Positions 1 through 7,229 of a stretch of 14,053 nt of DNA are shown in pieces. Location: contig VBBV01000031.1 in NCBI GenBank assembly GCA_005883695.1, forward strand, positions 1-14,053, given 5' to 3'. Source of the stretch: Candidatus Bathyarchaeota archaeon (GTDB taxonomy: Archaea > Thermoproteota > Bathyarchaeia > 40CM-2-53-6). The notes beneath the pieces are model-generated. The model had not been told where the DNA came from and did not search any database. It saw nothing but the letters and a program-made list of their open reading frames with translations. The stretch's first letter is position 1. Each line of letters opens with the position of its first letter. The position numbers and the translations under genes were made by a program.

Positions 1-602
1 CAAGCTCCACTGGATGGATCATATGTTTCAGTGACATTGTTCTCGGCTCCGCCGAAATCGCCGCCGACAACAAACACCTTGCCACTGTTGAGCAGGACGA
101 TTTGTTGGTCGAACCGGGGCTGACTCATATTGCCGGTCATCGTCCAAGTGTTTGTAACGGGATCGTAGAGTTCACAGCTTGTAAGAACTCCCCTGTTTCC
201 AAGCCCGCCTGTAACGAGAACCTTTCCGTTGTTGAGAGTAACGGCCAGCGCTCCAGCCCGTCCCACGTGCATGGGTGCTATCATTGTCCACTTGTTGGTA
301 TTCGGGTTGTAGAGTTCGGCCGATGAAAGTGAGGAGTTGGCAACAGCACCGGCGAATGCTCCGGCGACGAGCAGACTGCCATTAGGAAGCGTCGCAAAAG
401 CGGAGAAAGATCTAGCCACATTCATAGGAGCTGCCGGTGTCCACGCATTGTGGCTTAGGGATGCCGTGTTCTGAGGCTGGACTAAGATGCTCGCAAGTGA
501 GTAGCCAAAGAGAGCGCACAGGAGACCGATTCCGAGCAGAATCGCACCAAATTTGCGGTAGGAGATACTGAGACTTCTGGCGGATATAGAGGGAACGGAC
601 AA
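1..602 (-). CDS. Membrane-anchored Kelch-repeat protein, C-terminus beyond window
   Basis: This gene is open from a TTG at 602 to the left edge, so only about 200 N-terminal residues are visible. The TTG is the only usual start after an in-frame TAA at 606-608. Residues about 18-40 form one hydrophobic segment (AILLGIGLLCALFGYSLASI), a signal anchor or uncleaved signal. Three Kelch blades follow, with the family pattern of a hydrophobic strand plus Gly-Gly, then ELYDP and a Trp: GKVLVTGG...ELYDPVTNTW, GKVFVVGG...ETYDPSSG, and a first blade with VAGAF in place of the double Gly. Kelch blades build beta-propellers used for binding or, in the galactose oxidase group, catalysis; no catalytic residue can be judged here. 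The protein probably sits outside the membrane. A conserved promoter block lies about 40 bases upstream. Confidence 0.85.
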   Translation of the reverse strand, partial: MSVPSISARSLSISYRKFGAILLGIGLLCALFGYSLASILVQPQNTASLSHNAWTPAAPMNVARSFSAFATLPNGSLLVAGAFAGAVANSSLSSAELYNPNTNKWTMIAPMHVGRAGALAVTLNNGKVLVTGGLGNRGVLTSCELYDPVTNTWTMTGNMSQPRFDQQIVLLNSGKVFVVGGDFGGAENNVTETYDPSSGA

Positions 603-643
603 ATTTTATTCGACCTTAGTGGACTCGCTAATGAGAACCACCA

Positions 644-699
644 GTATTTACAGAAGACGTGTTTTTTGCATCAATCTGAAGTGAAGTGTAGCCAAGAAA
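644..699 (-). promoter_or_regulatory. Promoter block of the Kelch gene (site A of shared motif)
   Basis: Read on the minus strand, TGCAAAAAACACGT is followed by five bases and then GTAAATAC, the likely TATA box, 43-48 bases before the TTG start. The stretch 641-700 matches 4241-4300 at 49 of 60 positions, far beyond a TATA box alone. The same core recurs at 8720-8746. It is probably a core promoter plus an upstream activator or repressor site; the binding factor is unknown. Confidence 0.6.
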
Positions 700-826
700 C
701 CCGGTTGTCTATAGTGAAAAATCGCCTATCTCTGAATCAAGACACGAGAAATTCAAGAAATCACGAGAGACCGGGTCGTCCGTAGCTCATCACGAATTTT
801 TTGAGCCAGCAATATCAGATCTAGCT

Positions 827-1537
827 TCAATAGCCACGAAAGACCTCATAGTTCATGTCTTCCTCTGACACATCCATACGATGAAGTAGGTCAAAGCAAG
901 CTGAGACCATTCCGGGGGTGCCGCAAAGATAGTAGTTGGGTCTTTCGAGTCCCTCGCTTGCTTTGAGAAGATATTCTCTGTCGATTCTTCCCCTTAATCC
1001 CTCCCAATCCTTTGAAACGTTCTCGCCTGTTAGGGTGTGAAACACAGTGAATTTTGGATTGTGCTGCGCGAGTTCCTCCAGCTCAGGTCTGTAGGCGATT
1101 TCGTCTGGTGCGCGGTTGCTGTACAGCAAACGCATTGGGATCTGTAACTTTCTGTCTGCCGCATACTCTGCCATTCCTTTCAGGGGAGTAATTCCGATTC
1201 CTCCTGCGACGAGTACAGCTGGGCGTTTTTGATCCAGGATGAAATCTCCGTATGGCCCCTGCACCGTTACGTTGTCTCCAGGTTTGAGTGAGGCAAATGC
1301 CTTCTTGTAGAAAGAGTCGGACAGCCTTACGGCGTATTCGAGATTCGGCCGGGTGGGCGAAGTCGCAATCGACATCGGCCGGGTGTCCATCATTCCTTCC
1401 TCAGTTAGCAGTGAAAGAAACGTGAATTGGACGGGAAGGAATTTGAAAGTGTCAGGTTTTTTCAGAAGTATCTTGTGAATCGAAGGGGTGATCTGGCGCG
1501 ACTCGACCACTTTCATTTCAAAGACTTCGCTCCCCAT
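827..1537 (-). CDS. FAD/NAD(P)-binding reductase of the ferredoxin-NADP reductase superfamily
   Basis: This 236-residue two-domain flavoprotein reductase moves electrons between NAD(P)H and a partner carrier through FAD. The FAD-binding barrel has RPMSIA at residues 53-58, the usual R-x-x-S flavin motif, and GPYGDF at 94-99. The nucleotide-binding domain has AGGIGITP at 111-118 and the C-terminal CGTPGM at 205-210. There is no iron-sulfur or globin domain, so it is a stand-alone reductase module whose acceptor cannot be named. Translation may instead start at the ATG at 1516, which has GGGGAG about 12 bases upstream. The BNR gene ends only 31 bases upstream, so the two are probably cotranscribed. 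Confidence 0.88.
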   Translation of the reverse strand: MGSEVFEMKVVESRQITPSIHKILLKKPDTFKFLPVQFTFLSLLTEEGMMDTRPMSIATSPTRPNLEYAVRLSDSFYKKAFASLKPGDNVTVQGPYGDFILDQKRPAVLVAGGIGITPLKGMAEYAADRKLQIPMRLLYSNRAPDEIAYRPELEELAQHNPKFTVFHTLTGENVSKDWEGLRGRIDREYLLKASEGLERPNYYLCGTPGMVSACFDLLHRMDVSEEDMNYEVFRGY

Positions 1538-1568
1538 CCAGGATCCCTTGCCTATTCGCCGCGATAGG

Positions 1569-2585
1569 TTAGGACGGGCTCAATGCAGCATGTCTTACGG
1601 GCTGCGACTTGAATGACTGTTTCCAAGGAACTTCGAGGTTTCTCCATGATCGTCCCGAATCTTGAGAGATGAAGACCCCTCTGTTATTGCAAGCGTAGAA
1701 TTCCCCGGGGGAGTCCTCGCTAGGAATAAGGAAGCTGGCTGTGGTCCCCTGCGGATCTGGCAGTCCATCTGTAATCTCCACCCAACTCTCCTCTCCTTTC
1801 GATTTTCGATAAATGTGCGATTCCGCATTGGCCGAATTGTAGGCGTTCCATGGAGCGGGTGAACAGGAGACCAGCACAGTGTCAGGGTCATTGGGATGAA
1901 CTGCGACGCCGTACATGTAGCGTTGAGCCAACCCGCGCATTTTCCTCCGCCAGGTCTCCCCGTAATCGCTACTCTCGAAATACCCATCACCTGCTGAGGA
2001 GTAAAGTTTGCCGGGTCCACTGCGACTCGCTGCCAAATTGTGCGTGTCGAACGGTCCTCCCTCTACTCTGTCTTTCCAGTGGGCACCGCCGTCGAAGCTG
2101 CGGACTAGAGCCCCGGCCTCTATTGCCGCGTAGACCATCTCCTCCTTCACCGGATCGCACAAAATCGTCCGGACGTGACTCGTGTCTGGTCTAGGAGGAA
2201 AGCTCCAACTGTTCGACGATGGCAGATGCTCAAGCTCAGACATGTGATTCCAGGTTTCGCCACCGTCGTTTGACCTGTAGATCTTGCTGGGCTCAGTTCC
2301 GACATAGATGCTCTTGGGACTCGCTCCGAGAGAGGTGATACCTGCTGAGGGTGTCGGCGCGAAATTCTTGTTATTCTTCCAGTTCTCTCCGAGATCGTCT
2401 GAGACCCAGAGGCCCTTCCCAAACGTTCCACAGTACATTCTGGTAGGTCTAGATGGGTCTAGTGCAACAACTTGGGGGTCTTTGCCTTGCAGCTCCTCTG
2501 CGACATGCCACTTTCCAGCGGAGTGTTCGAAAATAGCCAGAGCGTCGCCAATCACTACAAAAATTTTCGATATCTCTTTTCTCAA
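1569..2585 (-). CDS. BNR/Asp-box beta-propeller protein (sialidase-like or YCF48-like fold), cytoplasmic
   Basis: This 338-residue protein has at least five Asp-box repeats of the S-x-D-x-G-x-x-W type: VSDDLGENW (61-69), RSNDGGETW (104-112), RSFDGGAHW (162-170), ESSDYGETW (204-212) and ISQDSGRSW (306-314). The repeats mark a beta-propeller as in sialidases, sortilins and YCF48-like photosystem assembly factors. The sialidase catalytic arginine triad could not be identified, so enzyme activity is not claimed. No signal peptide or membrane segment is present, unusual for a fold that is often secreted. The start is a TTG at 2585, the first usual start in this frame after an in-frame TGA near 2637. 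The flavin reductase follows 31 bases downstream, which suggests a shared transcript. Confidence 0.8.
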   Translation of the reverse strand: MRKEISKIFVVIGDALAIFEHSAGKWHVAEELQGKDPQVVALDPSRPTRMYCGTFGKGLWVSDDLGENWKNNKNFAPTPSAGITSLGASPKSIYVGTEPSKIYRSNDGGETWNHMSELEHLPSSNSWSFPPRPDTSHVRTILCDPVKEEMVYAAIEAGALVRSFDGGAHWKDRVEGGPFDTHNLAASRSGPGKLYSSAGDGYFESSDYGETWRRKMRGLAQRYMYGVAVHPNDPDTVLVSCSPAPWNAYNSANAESHIYRKSKGEESWVEITDGLPDPQGTTASFLIPSEDSPGEFYACNNRGVFISQDSGRSWRNLEVPWKQSFKSQPVRHAALSPS

Positions 2586-2700
2586 CTTGTCAGGACCCCG
2601 GCGATGTAACCAGAGGCCTTGATCCTTTCGGGGCCTTCAGGACCGCAAAGTTCGTTATTCTCGGAGCGACGCACCTTTGCAGCTTCATTCCTGCGGTGCG

Positions 2701-2707
2701 AAAAAAA
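2701..2707 (-). terminator. T7 transcription terminator after the metallo-hydrolase gene
   Basis: On the minus strand a run of seven T lies about 20 bases past the metallo-hydrolase stop codon. Short T runs without a hairpin are the usual intrinsic terminators of archaeal RNA polymerase. It would separate the secreted-barrel/metallo-hydrolase operon from the BNR/reductase pair. Confidence 0.5.
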
Positions 2708-2727
2708 GGTGGGAGAGCAGGTCGTAT

Positions 2728-3687
2728 TCATGGGTGCACATACGAGCCGTGTCCGAGATCGAGACGGATCGACTGCATCACCTGGAAAGTGGTGCTCTCG
2801 GTGAAGACGTCTGCGGCGGCGAGCTTGCCGGTGTACTTTTCGATCACAGGCTTCGCTGCGGTCCGCGCTATCTCGTCTAAGAGACCTTTGAGTCCCGCCC
2901 ATGAGTTTTGGCCGTACTTTACGAAGTAGGGTGTCGCATCGACGCTGAGGATCGCCTTCCGGGAGCTCTCAACTATGTCGGCCATGTACTGTTGATGAAG
3001 CGTTATGTCGTCTCGCGTGCCAATTCGGCCATTGTGACCGCCGATGTAGTGCTTCCACGAGTATGTCAGCGCTTTCGCAGGCGCGTCAAGGTAGCCAGGG
3101 ATGTCTTCGGTTAGGTTGGAGAGGTAGATTGGCGCCCAGCCCGGATTCACGATATCGATGAGCATCAGCGTGTTGTGATCGGGCAGGTGGATGAAGGTGT
3201 TGTCTGGGGTGTGGTTGGCGCCGTCCCATGCAAGGTCGATACGTTCGCCCCCGATCTTGAGCGTACGTTTGTCCTGAAACGTTTCCTCGTTCGGAGGCCG
3301 CGCAGGATCATTATCGCGTAGTAACAGCCGCCGCGTTTCTTCATTGCCGATGCGTGTCACGCTCTTGTCGAAGAGGGACGAAGCCCCTGCGTGGTCCGCG
3401 TGGTGGTGCGAGTAGATGAGGTAGCTGACCTTATTGCTCACGTGGTTCGCCGCTGCGATTTCGTCGACGGCCCGCTGGATGTTGTGGCCGATCGTGGGCG
3501 GTGCGTCGAAAAGGACGACTCCGTCTGATGTTGTCAGGAACGCTGACTGGTATATGCCGTCTGTGATGTAGTAGAGGTTCCGTTCGACGCGGCCGACGTA
3601 GTAGCCGTACTTGTTGAGTGTGGGGCCCATCGCCGATTGCGGGATGGGTGCGTAGTCGGGCAATCTGATAGTTTCAGTTGTGCTCAT
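2728..3687 (-). CDS. Metallo-beta-lactamase-fold hydrolase
   Basis: This 319-residue protein carries the complete two-metal signature of the superfamily: H94-x-H96-x-D98-H99 in SHHHADHAG, H159 in GANHTPDN, D178 in LIDIV and H218 in GGHNG. The first strands (YITDGIYQSAFLTTSDGVVLFD) match the typical N-terminal fold. The GANHTPDN and GGHNG contexts resemble the subgroup close to class B3 lactamases and related hydrolases, but the substrate cannot be read from sequence. No signal peptide is seen, so it is probably cytoplasmic. Its ATG follows the stop of the secreted-barrel gene by 18 bases and has GGAG about a dozen bases upstream, so the two form an operon, closed by a T7 run. Confidence 0.9.
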   Translation of the reverse strand: MSTTETIRLPDYAPIPQSAMGPTLNKYGYYVGRVERNLYYITDGIYQSAFLTTSDGVVLFDAPPTIGHNIQRAVDEIAAANHVSNKVSYLIYSHHHADHAGASSLFDKSVTRIGNEETRRLLLRDNDPARPPNEETFQDKRTLKIGGERIDLAWDGANHTPDNTFIHLPDHNTLMLIDIVNPGWAPIYLSNLTEDIPGYLDAPAKALTYSWKHYIGGHNGRIGTRDDITLHQQYMADIVESSRKAILSVDATPYFVKYGQNSWAGLKGLLDEIARTAAKPVIEKYTGKLAAADVFTESTTFQVMQSIRLDLGHGSYVHP

Positions 3688-3705
3688 TGTCTTCTTCCGC
3701 TCCTT

Positions 3706-4221
3706 CTATGATTCCTCGAAGTGAACTTGCGCTGAGTAGAATGTTGTTTTGCCATCTGGACTACTAGAATTGCTCTGCACACCATGCATACCTATCAGGC
3801 CGCCGGTTCCGTCGCCAAGAGAGGCATGGCCTACCACCTCCCCGTTAGCTTGGAAGGTCGCTGAAAAGGCCTCGACATAGGTTCCTGTTCTGCCAAGAAG
3901 CGTGGCTCTGCCCTGACACTTCCCGTGGATATTCCCCGAGCCATCCGCGTGGATTATTACTGTGGTGGGTATGATGTCTACGCAGGTTCCGACTATGCCG
4001 CCTGTTAGTATATCGGTCCGGTTTACCTGTATGATTGTGTTGCCGCTGTTTTCGACGCGTGTGTTTAGAATCTGAAGAGAACCCTGAGATAATCTGCCAT
4101 TCACGGTCGTAGATGTTGATGCGTTCGCCAATGGAATCGCAGTAAAGAGTAGAGATGCCGCTATGAGGAGTGTAGCTGATGAGAATGCTAGAGGCATTAT
4201 TCTTGTTCTCGTTTTGCTCAT
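3706..4221 (-). CDS. Secreted small beta-barrel protein, resembling DUF3224 / allene-oxide-cyclase-like
   Basis: This 171-residue protein starts with a clear signal peptide: basic MSKTRTR, a hydrophobic core at about 9-30, and ANAS near residues 32-35 as a probable cleavage site. The mature part is rich in beta-strands and ends with a glycine-rich strand, DGTGGLIGMHG, which recalls the G-x-GTG-x-L-x-G-x-x-G segment of DUF3224 and allene-oxide-cyclase-like barrels. The middle HADGSGNIHGK and LLGRTGTY also fit that pattern. Family assignment is by eye and moderate; no catalytic residue is identified. It is the first gene of an operon with the metallo-hydrolase. Its TATA-like element lies only 24-29 bases before the ATG, so the mRNA is probably leaderless. 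Confidence 0.75.
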   Translation of the reverse strand: MSKTRTRIMPLAFSSATLLIAASLLFTAIPLANASTSTTVNGRLSQGSLQILNTRVENSGNTIIQVNRTDILTGGIVGTCVDIIPTTVIIHADGSGNIHGKCQGRATLLGRTGTYVEAFSATFQANGEVVGHASLGDGTGGLIGMHGVQSNSSSPDGKTTFYSAQVHFEES

Positions 4222-4243
4222 AGCCGTCCATAGAGAGTCACGA

Positions 4244-4299
4244 GTATTTAGTGAGGACGTGTTTCTTGCATCAATCTGCAGTTAAGTGTAATCAGGAAA
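4244..4299 (-). promoter_or_regulatory. Promoter block of the secreted-barrel operon (site B of shared motif)
   Basis: On the minus strand TGCAAGAAACACGT, five bases, then TAAATACT. The TATA-like hexamer at 4245-4250 is 24-29 bases upstream of the ATG at 4221, which predicts transcription starting at or next to the start codon. The stretch matches site A over 60 bases with 11 differences. Confidence 0.6.
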
Positions 4300-4334
4300 G
4301 GATGAAACAGAGACAGTGAGGTATTGCTGTTGAC

Positions 4335-4362
4335 TGCAAAAAATACCGGCCAGTGATATAGT
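4335..4362 (+). promoter_or_regulatory. Promoter of the HMA-like gene, weaker form of the shared motif (site D)
   Basis: On the plus strand TGCAAAAAATAC is followed, at the same spacing as in the other sites, by GATATAGT as the TATA-like box, 37-42 bases before the ATG at 4397. The upstream half (TGCAAAAAA-x-AC) agrees with sites A-C; the spacer and TATA sequence differ. Confidence 0.4.
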
Positions 4363-4396
4363 ACGAACTCCACCGAGTTGTGGCGGAAAGAAGACA

Positions 4397-4618
4397 ATGG
4401 AGGAGAAGGTGGCAAGCGGTACTATTCGCTTTGGGAACGGAAATCAATTTCGGGAGGAGTGGCGTCGCATGGAAGAAGCAAGGGCCGCAATTGCCAAGCT
4501 GGATGGAGTGTTAAAGGTCGAAACCAATCATGTGACGCACATGTTTTACGTCGAGTACGATCCAGAAAAGATCAGTTTCGAAAGTATACGTAGAGAAGTA
4601 AAGTCATATGCAAAATGA
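4397..4618 (+). CDS. Small HMA-like (ferredoxin-fold) protein lacking the CxxC metal site
   Basis: This is a 73-residue protein. Residues about 28-72 read as the heavy-metal-associated fold: a helix with AIAKLDGVLKVE, then a strand (HMFYVEYDPEKI) and a closing helix (SFESIRREVKSYA), matching the usual spacing of HMA domains. The metal-binding C-x-x-C that normally sits just before the first helix is absent and the protein has no cysteine at all. Copper transfer through the standard site is therefore unlikely; binding through His, Met or acidic residues, or a purely structural role, remains open. The gene is transcribed away from the secreted-barrel operon, 175 bases apart, and has a related promoter element. 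Confidence 0.75.
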   Translation: MEEKVASGTIRFGNGNQFREEWRRMEEARAAIAKLDGVLKVETNHVTHMFYVEYDPEKISFESIRREVKSYAK

Positions 4619-4652
4619 GGTATTACCGAGAAGCCGGTTACTCAAAAGAGAA

Positions 4653-5207
4653 TTAATTCGGCAAATCGAGCATGACCGATTCATCGCTTACGAGGTGATT
4701 GATTGGGCCTGATCCTAATGGTTCCAGGACTGTTTTCATGAAGATAGCAGTGAATAGTGAATAGTTGCGACCGAGGGGGTGAATGATCGTAAAGGTTCTC
4801 TTCCCCTTGTGGTCGACTACGTCGCTGTACTCAAACCTGGCATGGTTTGCAACCTTCTTCATCGTTTGAATCACTCCTTCGCGAGAAAATGAGCCGGACA
4901 TCTCAAGAACTTGCTGCTTGGTTAGGACGTTATTTGCCCATGCCTTCGCAACGGTCATGATCTTCTCTTCCGGGACGGCATCAAGAATCAGTCTGAGTAG
5001 AGGGCTAGGTAGGTCGAGTGGTTGAACCTTACTGGCATACCGATCGAATTCGGCATAATTTAGGAAAAGCTGGTTTACGAAGGTGTTCAGACTGATTTTT
5101 CCTTTGGCTGCGCCTTCTTCTAGCGCTTTGTACGCCTTTTCGCTTATCCTAAAGGATCGGTTTACAGTTTTGTCCGGTTTGACTACCCTAGACTCGAGTA
5201 GGGACAT
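4653..5207 (-). CDS. Ribbon-helix-helix-type DNA-binding protein with a C-terminal effector-like domain
   Basis: This is a 184-residue protein. Residues about 15-50 (RSFRISEKAYKALEEGA, then ISLNTFVNQLFLNYAEFDR) have the strand-helix-helix layout of ribbon-helix-helix DNA-binding domains. The remaining 130 residues contain the helical segment VPEEKIMTVAKAWANNVL and, near the C-terminus, RTFTIIHPLGRNYSLFTAIFMKTVL, which may form a sensing or dimerisation domain. I associate this architecture with a family expanded in soil Nitrososphaerota, which is memory-based and not tested. It is probably an autoregulated transcription factor: a perfect 7-bp inverted repeat lies just upstream of its TATA-like box (TATAAG at 5242-5247). 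The gene converges with the HMA-like gene. Confidence 0.72.
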   Translation of the reverse strand: MSLLESRVVKPDKTVNRSFRISEKAYKALEEGAAKGKISLNTFVNQLFLNYAEFDRYASKVQPLDLPSPLLRLILDAVPEEKIMTVAKAWANNVLTKQQVLEMSGSFSREGVIQTMKKVANHARFEYSDVVDHKGKRTFTIIHPLGRNYSLFTAIFMKTVLEPLGSGPINHLVSDESVMLDLPN

Positions 5208-5251
5208 TCTGTGATTGAAAACATTCCACTAGCTCATATTCCTTATACCAC

Positions 5252-5273
5252 GCTCAGAGATGGAGTTCTGAGC
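5252..5273. promoter_or_regulatory. Inverted repeat, candidate operator of the ribbon-helix-helix gene
   Basis: GCTCAGA at 5252-5258 and TCTGAGC at 5267-5273 are perfect complements around an 8-base centre. The element abuts the position where TFB would contact DNA upstream of the TATA-like box at 5242-5247, a common place for archaeal regulators to bind. The 15-base centre-to-centre spacing suits a dimeric or tetrameric protein. Confidence 0.4.
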
Positions 5274-5382
5274 TTGACAATCTAGGAGTCAGTCCTGGTA
5301 AGAGCCCCCGCCGGTTGAACATCAGAAGCTGTAATCACCTGACTGGACTGACTGAACCGCCTCGGACATACCATGATCCTCC

Positions 5383-6303
5383 TCAACGAGTGGGGAGCCC
5401 AGTCGTGAGCAGCAGCTTGTGGTGAACTTTTCCTTCCTCAAGGAGCCGATGGGCTTCCGCTGCCGCTGAGAGTAGCAAGGACTGGTGCGATCGCAGGCGT
5501 AGTTGACCGGAGGTTAGAAGCTTCATGCCAATCTCCACAGCGTCAGGGGCCCGGTCGGGTGTCCCGACCGAGAACCGGACGCCAAGCTGAGCTGCGTGCT
5601 CGTCAGCAAGCGTGATCACACGATCGGTACCGCCAGTGAGCGTGATCGCGTCTTGAAGTCCACCTTTGCCCGCTGCATCGAAGGTCGCATCGACTCGATT
5701 GGTTATTCTGCGCACGTTGGAGAGCAGGTTACTACCGTAAGGGACTGGTGTGGCCCCGAGCTCTCGGATGAGTTCTTCGTCTTGCGTTCCAATAGCTCCG
5801 ATTACTTTGAGCCCCTGTCGAACCGCAAGCTGCGTAGCAATGATTCCTACCGATCCACCCGCGCCCAAAATCAGGAGAGTCTCGCCCTTTGCTGCCTTGA
5901 GCTGGCGTAGCACTCCGACAGCAGCCTCAACCGACGTAGGCAGCGCGCCGGCGTCGTTCCAGCTCACCTGAGGTGGCTTGGGAGTCCAGCTAGCGGCGAG
6001 GACGTACTCGCCGTATCCGCCGAGTGATGGCAGCAAAGCAACAACGTCATCTCCAACCACGTCGTTGCTGACTTTACTACCGATGGCGTCAACAGTCCCA
6101 GCAGTCTCGAACCCGAGGATCGCGGGCTGGGTGAGAGGGAAGACCGCCTTGAGGTCGCCTCGCCGGATTTTCAAGTCCGACGGGCTTACGCCTGACACAC
6201 GGACTTTGATACGGATCTGTCTCTCAGACGGCTCCGGCGTGGGAACTTGCGTCCATTCGAGAACGCTTGGAGGGCCGTAGGTCGTGAGAACAGCAGCTTG
6301 CAC
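5383..6303 (-). CDS. NADPH-dependent quinone-type oxidoreductase (zinc-free MDR family)
   Basis: This 306-residue medium-chain dehydrogenase/reductase has an N-terminal GroES-like catalytic domain (about 1-120, with VSPSDLKIRRG and GFETAGTV) and a Rossmann domain with GAGGSVG at 147-153 binding the NADPH pyrophosphate. The structural-zinc cysteines and the catalytic-zinc Cys/His of true alcohol dehydrogenases are missing, which places it with quinone or enone reductases that reduce reactive carbonyl acceptors. The start is GTG at 6303, with GGTGA seven bases upstream. Only 16 bases separate it from the CDGSH gene, so it is the last gene of the MFS operon. Detoxification of electrophiles is the best guess at its role. 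Confidence 0.88.
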   Translation of the reverse strand: MQAAVLTTYGPPSVLEWTQVPTPEPSERQIRIKVRVSGVSPSDLKIRRGDLKAVFPLTQPAILGFETAGTVDAIGSKVSNDVVGDDVVALLPSLGGYGEYVLAASWTPKPPQVSWNDAGALPTSVEAAVGVLRQLKAAKGETLLILGAGGSVGIIATQLAVRQGLKVIGAIGTQDEELIRELGATPVPYGSNLLSNVRRITNRVDATFDAAGKGGLQDAITLTGGTDRVITLADEHAAQLGVRFSVGTPDRAPDAVEIGMKLLTSGQLRLRSHQSLLLSAAAEAHRLLEEGKVHHKLLLTTGLPTR

Positions 6304-6319
6304 TAATTATTCACCAATC

Positions 6320-7051
6320 CTATTCGCCATGCTCAAGTAGCCCGTCTCTGAACTTGATGCTGGCATGGCTTCCATTGCAGAACGGCTTGTTGATTGAGAC
6401 ACCACAGCGGCAGAGTGTCACTCTGTTCCTGTTCTCGTACGGTGTGCCGTCGGCCGATTCTATAGGTATGCCGCCTTGGACCCAGAGTGGTCCGCTGACT
6501 CCAAGTGCTGGATCCTCAACCACTCCAATCGCTGGGTCTAGATGGTTCTCGACAACGTTGCCTGTCTTCTTGTCGTGGACGACTAGTCGGCCGCCTGGGC
6601 AATGGTTTGCCTCTCTAATGACCAGCTTCTTGGCATCGGGACTGTCTGTTTGTCCTGTTAGTCCCCAGATTCTTCCTCCAGCGTCGCAGAATCGTGCGAA
6701 GGCGCAGAGGTCTTCTGCGTCGCTAAGCCTCAGCGTAGGTCCGTCAAACACTTCTGCCTGCCTTACGTAGGGTCGCCTTGTCGCTGTTTCTTTTCCGTCG
6801 AACTTGACTCTCAGGTGACTGTTGTCGCAGAACGGCTTGTTCCTAGACTGGCCACATCGACAGAGATTGTACTCCTTTCCGGCTTGGAACGTTTCTCCAT
6901 CTTTCCATTCCCACGAGAAGCCGTCGCTGTTGGGAGTTATGACTTGGACTCTTAGTGGAATGTTTCCTGAGACGAGATACGGCCCGTCTTTTGAGACAAT
7001 TATTTTCATACTGCTTGATGGCTTTGACATGAGAATCTTCGAGCTCTTCAA
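6320..7051 (-). CDS. Double CDGSH iron-sulfur protein
   Basis: This 243-residue protein has two CDGSH-type cluster sites, each with the 3-Cys/1-His ligand set of mitoNEET-like [2Fe-2S] proteins: C64-x-C66...C75...H79 (CRCGQSRNKPFCDNSH) and C214-x-C216...C225...H229 (CRCGVSINKPFCNGSH). The Asp of the CDGSH box is kept in the first site but is Asn in the second. The linker holds further conserved-looking cysteines (C116, C122, C151 in CPGGRL), as in longer bacterial and archaeal members. Its role is electron transfer or cluster donation in the cytoplasm. The TTG at 7051 is chosen because AAGGAG lies five bases upstream; ATGs at 7030 and 7009 are alternatives. It sits between the cupredoxin remnant and the oxidoreductase in one operon. 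Confidence 0.88.
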   Translation of the reverse strand: MKSSKILMSKPSSSMKIIVSKDGPYLVSGNIPLRVQVITPNSDGFSWEWKDGETFQAGKEYNLCRCGQSRNKPFCDNSHLRVKFDGKETATRRPYVRQAEVFDGPTLRLSDAEDLCAFARFCDAGGRIWGLTGQTDSPDAKKLVIREANHCPGGRLVVHDKKTGNVVENHLDPAIGVVEDPALGVSGPLWVQGGIPIESADGTPYENRNRVTLCRCGVSINKPFCNGSHASIKFRDGLLEHGE

Positions 7052-7063
7052 ATTGCTCCTTGT

Positions 7064-7225
7064 CTAGGACGCCACCATGATCGCGGTTCCTCTCATCCAA
7101 GAGTGGGTGACGCAGGTGTACCTGTAGGTTCCCGGGGCAGTGAATGTGTAGGTGAATTTAGCTCCGGGGTTCATGTTTTCCCAGGCGTGAGGGGATCTTC
7201 GGGTCTTGATTGGCACGGTTAGCAT
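7064..7225 (-). pseudogene. Truncated plastocyanin-like (cupredoxin) gene, C-terminal half only
   Basis: This 53-codon frame begins at an ATG four bases after the MFS stop and was too short for usual ORF cutoffs. From residue 13 it reads as the last strands of a blue-copper domain: HAWENMNPGAKF, YTFTAPGTYRYTC, VTHSWMRGTAIMV. Cys38, His41 and Met44 occupy the places of the C-terminal copper ligands. The strands before them, which normally carry the first His and the secretion signal, are missing; MLTVPIKTRRSP fills their place. A 53-residue cupredoxin cannot form the full barrel, so this is probably a remnant fused to the end of the MFS gene by deletion. The open frame and tight spacing leave a small functional peptide possible. 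Confidence 0.65.
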
Positions 7226-7229
7226 TCTC

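Noticed and set aside
102..326. Plus-strand frame of 74 codons within the Kelch gene
   Set aside because: It is the antisense shadow of clear Kelch blades and has no domain of its own.
785..806. GCTCA/TGAGC hairpin downstream of the flavin reductase gene
   Set aside because: The stem is only five pairs with a 12-base loop, and no T run follows on the gene strand, so it is not called a terminator.
2582..2674. A 30-codon GTG frame whose TGA overlaps the TTG start of the BNR gene
   Set aside because: The TTGA overlap looks like coupled genes, but the peptide (with ELCGPEGPERIKASGYIAG) is unrecognised, has no clear ribosome binding site and may be chance.
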